Shown: positions 7,361-11,294 of the stretch, in pieces
Layout of the letters: the number at the start of each line of letters is the position of its first letter
Numbering within the stretch: position 1 is the stretch's first letter
DNA from: Baffinella frigidus
Taxonomy: Eukaryota; Cryptophyceae; Cryptomonadales; Baffinellaceae
Assembly (NCBI GenBank): GCA_026770585.1
Contig: MU646916.1
Location: 132,635 to 143,928 of the forward strand
Length of the DNA stretch: 11,294 bases
Reading direction: 5' to 3'
Notes under the pieces: model-generated
Seen by the model: only the letters and a program-made list of their open reading frames with translations
The model's database searches: none
Told to the model about the DNA's origin: nothing
Position numbers and translations under genes: made by a program

Positions 7361-7555
7361 ATGTTCGCAGCTTTCACCGGCACCGCGGAAAAGGAAGACG
7401 GGAGCAAGGACGAGGGCTGGCTGAGCCGCGCGGTGAACAAGGTGTCGCGGGGTGTGGACAACATCTCGAACGCGGCATCCTCGGTCTCGGCGCGCACCGC
7501 GAGCCTCCTTGACTTCCGCTCGGGCGCCACAGACGTGATCTGCCTGCGCAGCGAG
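7361..7555 (+). CDS. LPIN: Lipin exon 1: N-terminus of N-Lip
   Basis: The exon encodes MFAAFTGTAEKEDG and a Ser/Ala-rich stretch (VSRGVDNISNAASSVSART), then LLDFRSGATDVICLRSE. The last part aligns with the lipin start in which a Leu/Ser-Gly segment precedes IDVIVV. It ends in phase 0 at GTTCCT. Translation past 7555 stays open for a while, but the following residues do not continue the N-Lip pattern, whereas exon 2 does. Confidence 0.8.
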
Positions 7556-9958
7556 GTTCCTCCTCCCTTCCGCAGGATCGCATCTGTCCTTTTCACCATC
7601 CGTTTTGGAGCTGGAAATCGCAGGGCTCGGATCGCGTTGGCTGACATGCGGTGCAGGGATATAACTTCCGGGTCCTGCGGAGGACATGGCAGAGAGAACT
7701 CCGCGGATTTCGCAAATTTAGAAATTCTAAACATCAGGTGGCGACTGGCGACGAGCGCATTGCCGCAGCACAGGTCCACCCTGACAACGCGCCGTGGCTT
7801 TTGCAGAGGGACGACGAAGGCGGCGCAGGGTTCATCGGATGCACGTCGTTCAACGTGCACGTCGGGCGGGACATCAAAAGCTCGCTGAGTGACGAGACTG
7901 TCGACGTGTACGTCAACGGTGCAACCCTAAATCCTAGACCATGAACCCTGAACTCTGAACCAGAAACCAGAAACCAAAAACCAGAAACCAGAAACCAGAA
8001 ACCAGAAACCATATTGTCGAAATGGGCTCCGCGCGGGAAAAATCGAGGTCAGGTCAGCAACATTTTTTATTATTTTTGCCTTTCCACCAGCCCTCACAGC
8101 GAGACCAAATGCCTGATTTCGAGACGTGTGATCCAGGCACATTTAGGGCTTTAAAACATTGTATACCGGGGTGTCACGTCCAAAATATGTAAAACAAAGA
8201 GTTTACTACACGCGAATGGGATCAAGTGACCGGTCACGTCCTCCCTGTCGCGTGTAGGAAACTCGAGAAAAGAGTCGTGCGAAAAACAAATGGGCGTTGG
8301 ATCCTGGTCACGGATCAGGACACGGGTCCGACACCTGATCACGTCCGGCCCCTGGTACAGGACTTTTAAATTAAAACGTTTTTGTCATCCAGGCGTATAC
8401 GCCTGGATGGCAAGGTGAATCCGAGATCTCAGAATCGAGGAATTGGTCTTGCCGTGAGGGCGAGTGGTTTTGTGTCATCTTATGGGTGGGAGATGCTATT
8501 TTGAGATAAAAACCATGCCTAAGATAGCATAAAAGTCCATTTTTTGGGAAATCTCCTGATTTCCTGACCTGACCTCGATTCCGCGCGAAGCCCATTTCGA
8601 CAATAACCATAAAAACCATAAAAACCATAAACCATAAACCATAAACCATAAACCATAAACCATAAACCATAAACCATAAACGCGTCTGGGGTCTAGGGGT
8701 TAGGGTCTAGGGTTCAGGGTTCATGGTTTATGGTTTATGGTCGGGCGCGACATCAAAAGCTCGCTGAGTGACGAGACTGTCGACGTGGTTGTCAACGGTG
8801 CAACCCTAAACCATAAAAACTAAACCATAAACCATAAACCATAAACCATAAACCATAAACCGTAAACCATAAACCATAAACCATAAACCATAAACCATTA
8901 AACCAAGACCTAAAACCCTAAACCGTAAACCTTAAGCCCTGAACCCTAGGCCCTAACCCCTAGACCCCAGACCCTAAAGCCTAAACGTCGATGGTGCAGC
9001 CCTGAACCATAAACCATCAACCATAAACCCTAAACCCTAAACCCCATACCCTGGAGTGCCGTATCAAAGTTTTTCACAGTTTTTGACCGGCTTTCGGTCC
9101 AAAGCCGCGAGGAAGCGAATTTGCCCCAACAATCAGCGCAGTTTTCTCCCGCCGTCGCCAGTTGAATTAACGCGTGTCTCCGTGGGGCCTGCAGGAAAGC
9201 AAACGGGGATGCGTATGGAGATCGGCGAGGGGCATAACTGTTTCTTCCCGGGCGGGGGGCTGAAACCTTCGCGGGAACAGCTCGGCCGCCTCGAGCTGAA
9301 GGAGGGCCAGAACCTGCTCGAATTTCAGGTCAGGATCCCGCGCCTTTGTCGCAGATAGTGTGCGTGCGAGAGAATGGGAAGGCCCCCCTGTCTGTCAGCT
9401 CACCAAGACAGCAGCGGTGCTCTGTACGGTTTACGGTGTACGGTCCAGGATGCTGGGGTGGGCTTCATCTGTTGAGGTTGACCCTCGTGTGTCGGGGCGA
9501 GCAGGTAGCGAGCGCAGCCAACTCGCGGTTGAGGGTAAAGCATTTGCGTAGTGATTTTTATTGCCACCACACAGCGGGCTACAAAGGGATTTTCGGGCGC
9601 TGAGAGCCCGAGTTTCCGGTACCTTATCCGTACGAACCCCCCTAAGTCCCTACGGGTTGCCTGCTGTAGGGTCCTAGGTCTTATCGCTTAGGGGTCATTC
9701 AAAATCCCTTCAAAGTCCGCTGTGTGGTAGGTAATTGAACTTGAAATGTTCCCGGGTGAGAGCAGGTATCGAGCGCACCCAATGCGGGGTTCAACCTTAT
9801 CCGGGGAAACCTATTTTCCCTTCATTTGACGGCAACGAAAATTACTACATGATTCGGTCTTATAAGTAATATTAAAGCATTTGTGTAGTAATCTACGTTG
9901 CCATCAAATGAAAGAAAAATAGGTTTCCCCGGATGAAACCACATGCTCTGGTTTACCG

Positions 9959-9996
<38 letters not shown>

Positions 9997-10460
9997 AACG
10001 TCGCCAACTCGTGGTGCAACGAGATGCTCTGGTTGACGGTTGACGGTTGACGGTTGACCGTTGACCGTTGACGGTCCAGGATGCTGGGGTGGGCTCCATC
10101 TGCTGAGTGTAAAGCTTCACCACCCTGGAGGCAACTTAGCGGCAGATTGATAGTTTCTCAAGTCAACCCGCAAGGGGATGTACTCCGACTCGGAGCACAA
10201 TCGTACAGGAATTGACTTTAAAAAGGTGCAATTTGCCTGTAAGTTGCCTCGAGGGTGCCTCTAAGTTGCCTCCAGGGTAGTCTGTTGAGTTGACACCGGC
10301 GAGCAGGTGTCGAGTGCGCCCAACTCGCGGTTCAGCGCCGCGTTGTGGGTGTGGGGCACCTCCCAGGCGCTGGTCGTGTGCGACATCGACGGGACACTCA
10401 CGCGCGCGGACCTTTTCGGGCACTCAGCGCACAAACTCGGCTTCGACGCCGCCCACGCCG
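7361..10460 (+). CDS. LPIN: Lipin / Mg-dependent phosphatidate phosphatase (5' part; gene continues past the window)
   Basis: Four exons (7361-7555, 7807-7918, 9195-9328, 10307-10460) join in phase to give 198 residues. Lipins convert phosphatidate to diacylglycerol at the ER and nuclear membrane in glycerolipid synthesis. The N-Lip domain covers residues ~1-118: SGATDVICLRSE, then CTSFNVHVG (lipin CxPFHVRFG), DVYVNG and MRMEIGEGHNCFF (lipin LHMKLGxxGEAFF). C-Lip follows at once with LKPSREQLGRLELKEGQNLL, then AALWVWG and the HAD motif DIDGT at 173-177, with LTRADLFGH matching TKSDALGH. D173 and D175 are the expected nucleophile and acid/base. In yeast and animal lipins this motif lies hundreds of residues further in. 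The remaining HAD motifs are not in the window. The first Met, 7361, gives the shortest N-terminus before the domain. Confidence 0.88.
7807..7918 (+). CDS. LPIN: Lipin exon 2: N-Lip core
   Basis: After TTTTGCAG, RDDEGGAGFIGCTSFNVHVG aligns with the Asp/Gly turn and CxPFHVRFG of lipins. IKSSLSDETVDVYVNG then aligns with the segment before their VNG. The donor GTGCAA leaves one base (G), which the next exon completes as Gly. A 57-bp copy of its 3' end with the same donor lies at 8741-8797. Confidence 0.85.
7959..8011 (+). repeat. AGAAACC minisatellite
   Basis: 7-bp CAGAAAC units immediately left of the 594-bp element. Confidence 0.85.
8012..8605. mobile_element. 594-bp inverted-repeat element without transposase
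   Basis: The ends TATTGTCGAAATGGGCT and AGCCCATTTCGACAATA are inverted, continuing through GCGCGG and TCGAGGTCAGGTCAG for ~45 bp. TA at both ends fits a Tc1/mariner-like target. The interior (8060-8560) has no recognisable protein. It has a perfect palindrome at 8391-8408 (CCAGGCGTATACGCCTGG) and several GGTCACG/CACGTCC motifs. Confidence 0.7.
8604..9050 (+). repeat. AAACCAT and telomere-like minisatellites
   Basis: AAACCAT arrays (8610-8680, 8810-8905) flank G-strand GGTTTAGGG-like (8695-8740) and C-strand CCCTAAA-like (8905-9050) stretches. The strand polarity changes several times. Confidence 0.85.
8741..8797 (+). pseudogene. Copy of the lipin exon 2 3' end with donor
   Basis: It repeats GRDIKSSLSDETVDVVVNG and the donor GGTGCAACCCTAAA nearly base for base, against 7862-7918. 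It starts directly after an ATGGTTT minisatellite and has no acceptor. Confidence 0.8.
9195..9328 (+). CDS. LPIN: Lipin exon 3: end of N-Lip fused to start of C-Lip
   Basis: After CCTGCAG, GA completes Gly, then KQTGMRMEIGEGHNCFF closes N-Lip. GGGLKPSREQL and GRLELKEGQNLLEFQ open the C-Lip domain (compare the known pattern LSSDQLxxLxLxxGxNxxxF). Both parts lie in one unbroken 134-nt exon, so the short linker is not an artefact of a missed exon. The donor is GTCAGG, phase 0. Confidence 0.85.
9501..9797 (+). pseudogene. Two copies of the lipin exon 4 acceptor and 5' end
   Basis: The first, after GAGCAG at 9504, reads VASAANSRL. The second, after GAGCAG at 9765, reads VSSAPNAGF. Both keep the phase of exon 4. 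The first then runs into a family 3 remnant (AAGCATTTGCGTAGTGAT) and the second into a full family 3 element. Confidence 0.65.
9566..9729. mobile_element. Palindromic element with CCTACGG core
   Basis: CCACACAGCGGGCTACAAAGGGATTTT and its inverted counterpart ending CCGCTGTGTGGTA form the arms. The interior CTACGGGTTGCCTGCTGTAG and GTCCTAGG resemble the fragment at 3944-3976. Confidence 0.55.
9798..9935. mobile_element. 138-bp palindromic MITE-like element, family 3 copy a
   Basis: The arms TATCCGGGGAAACCTATTTT and AAAATAGGTTTCCCCGGAT enclose CAACGAAAATTACTACA and its complement. The right flank has TG where copy b has TA. It joins directly to the end of a copied exon 4 start. Confidence 0.8.
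10122..10278. mobile_element. Palindromic element just upstream of lipin exon 4
   Basis: ACCCTGGAGGCAACTTAG at the left is perfectly inverted at the right (CTAAGTTGCCTCCAGGGT). Its right end is 28 bp before the exon 4 start, so it lies near where a branch point is expected. Confidence 0.7.
10307..10460 (+). CDS. LPIN: Lipin exon 4: catalytic DIDGT exon
   Basis: The acceptor is GCGAGCAG. The phase-0 join gives LLEFQ-VSSAPNSRFSAALWVWG, parallel to the lipin segment V-T-T...LW-W before the HAD motif. ALVVCDIDGTLTRADLFGHS and AHKLGFDAAHAG follow. The donor GTATCC at 10461 lies at the edge of an inserted palindrome. The exon's 5' part is copied upstream (9505, 9766) and its 3' part downstream (10581-10620, 10741-10780, about 10912-10970). 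Confidence 0.85.
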
Positions 10461-10461
10461 G

Positions 10462-10566
10462 TATCCCTTAAGTGGCGAGGGGGTTGAAATTGACCCCCAA
10501 GAGGTCCTAGGCAGGTCCTAGGGCCCTACGGTAGGGCGTATGCGCCTACTCGCCACTTGAGGGATA
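10462..10566. mobile_element. 105-bp palindromic element at the exon 4 donor, copy a
   Basis: The arms TATCCCTTAAGTGGCGAG and CTCGCCACTTGAGGGATA enclose GGTCCTAGG and CCCTACGGTAGGGC. Its first T, with the preceding exon G, forms the GT of the exon 4 donor. Confidence 0.8.
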
Positions 10567-10580
10567 CTCTAGCTCTGTCT

Positions 10581-10780
10581 CACTCGGCGCACAAACTCGG
10601 CTTCGACGCCGCACACGCCGGTATCCCTTAAGTGGCGAGGGGGTCAAAATTAACCCCCAGGAGGTCCTAGGCAGGTCCTAGGGCCCTACGGTAGGGCGTA
10701 TGCGCCTACTCGCCACTTGAGGGATACTTTAGCTCTGTCTCACTCCGCGCACAAAATCGGCGTCGACGCCGCACACGCCG
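10581..10780 (+). pseudogene. Two copies of the exon 4 3' end (one with element copy b)
   Basis: 10581-10620 repeats AHKLGFDAAHAG and is followed by a second 105-bp element (10622-10726), giving a 160-bp tandem duplication with 10422-10566. 10741-10780 repeats it with changes (AHKIGVDAAHAG) and then reads GGCAGCC instead of the element. Confidence 0.75.
10622..10726. mobile_element. 105-bp palindromic element, copy b
   Basis: Nearly identical to 10462-10566, including the TATCCCTTAAG and CTTGAGGGATA ends. It probably arose by tandem duplication with its exon fragment rather than by a second insertion. Confidence 0.8.
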
Positions 10781-10859
10781 GCAGCCACTCGAGGCTGGAA
10801 GCAGGACTATTTTAAAACCTGATTCTTCATATATGTTGCGTTTTCAGGCGGGGGGGGGG

Positions 10860-10894
10860 GTCACGTTACCACGGTTTAAGCGTGGTTACGTGAC
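10860..10894. other. 14-bp hairpin after a G-run
   Basis: GTCACGTTACCACG and CGTGGTTACGTGAC pair with one mismatch around a 7-base loop, just after ten or more Gs. The role is unknown. Confidence 0.55.
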
Positions 10895-10911
10895 CATCCT
10901 CAGTACAAATA

Positions 10912-10990
10912 ACGCGGACCTATTCGGGCACTCGGCGCATAAGCTCGGCTTCGACGCCGCCCACGCCGGCAGCCAAACCCAGGGCTCTTT
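10912..10990 (+). pseudogene. Third downstream copy of the exon 4 3' end
   Basis: It repeats ADLFGHSAHKLGFDAAHAG and continues SQTQGSF. It lacks DIDGT, so it cannot replace exon 4. No acceptor-like AG gives a sensible join, although CTCAG at 10898-10902 lies just upstream. Confidence 0.6.
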
Positions 10991-11155
10991 CCCGCTCCAA
11001 CGTTGACGGGTTTGTGCCGCACACCCAGCATGTCGACTTGCGAATAGTCTGATCGTCAACGGGTACTCTAGATGTTCACTTTCGCCTACTCTAGAGTAGT
11101 GCAAGTCTTGCCAGACGAGGCCGCTATGAATAGGATGCTTCGCTGGACTGGAACT

Positions 11156-11293
11156 TATCCGGGGAAACCTGTTTTTCTTTAGTTTGATGGCAACGAAAAT
11201 TACTGCACAATTCGTTCTTATTAGTAATATTAAAGCATTTGTGTAGTAATTTTCGTGGCCATCAAACTAAAGAAAAATAGGTTTCCCCGGATA
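11156..11293. mobile_element. 138-bp palindromic MITE-like element, family 3 copy b
   Basis: The ends TATCCGGGGAAACC and GGTTTCCCCGGATA are TA-flanked and the length equals copy a. The stretch 10991-11155 before it shows only short palindromes (TACTCTAGAGTA) and no coding signal. Confidence 0.8.
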
Positions 11294-11294
11294 A

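Larger units (their letters stand above)
7919..9194 (+). other. Lipin intron 2
   Basis: 1276 nt between exons 2 and 3. It contains AGAAACC and AAACCAT minisatellites, TTTAGGG-like arrays, a 594-bp inverted-repeat element (8012-8605) and copies of the exon 2 end (8741-8797; a smaller remnant at 8987-9008). Confidence 0.75.
9329..10306 (+). other. Lipin intron 3
   Basis: 978 nt. It contains two copies of the exon 4 start with acceptors (9501-9540, 9762-9797), palindromic elements at 9566-9729, 9798-9935 and 10122-10278, a TTGACGG minisatellite (10032-10075), and a ~40-bp direct repeat (GGTCCAGGATGCTGGGGTGG at 9440 and 10073). Confidence 0.7.

Noticed and set aside
7556-7806. LFTIRFG in the reading-through of lipin exon 1, similar to the lipin PFHVRFG motif
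   Set aside because: The real counterpart (FNVHVG with CTS before it and VNG after it) lies in exon 2. The intron version lacks context and lies in a 251-nt segment bounded by GT and CAG.
9360-9603. Open frames after lipin exon 3
   Set aside because: They run through the exon 4 acceptor copy and a mobile-element remnant and show no lipin continuation.
10163-10487. Open frames on both strands around exon 4 in other frames
   Set aside because: They are shadows of the GC-rich catalytic exon; only one frame gives DIDGT.

Overview
This is nuclear DNA of a eukaryote, most likely an alga or other protist. Two protein-coding genes can be assembled from exons that join in phase at GT...AG introns. 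The introns are full of microsatellites, telomere-like TTTAGGG arrays and palindromic mobile elements. I see no operons, bacterial signals, rRNA, tRNA or CRISPR. TTTAGGG is the telomere repeat of plants and of many algae and alveolate relatives (cryptophytes, chlorarachniophytes, chromerids, dinoflagellates), so I do not name a species.

The two genes are divergent and share a ~620-bp intergenic region (6737-7360) that holds two palindromic elements. The left gene (minus strand, ATG at 6736) encodes a TPR protein with the two-carboxylate-clamp residues used to bind Hsp70/Hsp90 tails. Six exons join in phase: 6736-6208, 6117-5972, 4514-4478 (37 nt), 3760-3666, 2031-1896 and 551-430. A terminal exon at 108-49 is possible. 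They encode a low-complexity N-terminus, three TPR repeats, a Ser/Gly/Pro linker and an acidic tail.

The right gene (plus strand, ATG at 7361) is a lipin / phosphatidate phosphatase. Exons 7361-7555, 7807-7918, 9195-9328 and 10307-10460 give the N-Lip domain and then directly the start of the catalytic domain with DIDGT. The rest of the gene lies beyond the window. N-Lip and C-Lip are joined within one exon, with none of the long middle region of animal and yeast lipins.

The most striking structure is a repeated pattern around the exons. Upstream of an exon lie decayed copies of its own acceptor plus 5' part; downstream lie copies of its own 3' part plus donor. I see it on at least one side of TPR exons 3, 4, 5 and 6 and lipin exons 2 and 4, and on both sides of four of these. 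It fits introns growing by tandem duplications that span exon boundaries, later seeded with microsatellites and TA-flanked MITE-like palindromes. One such palindrome supplies the apparent splice donor of lipin exon 4.
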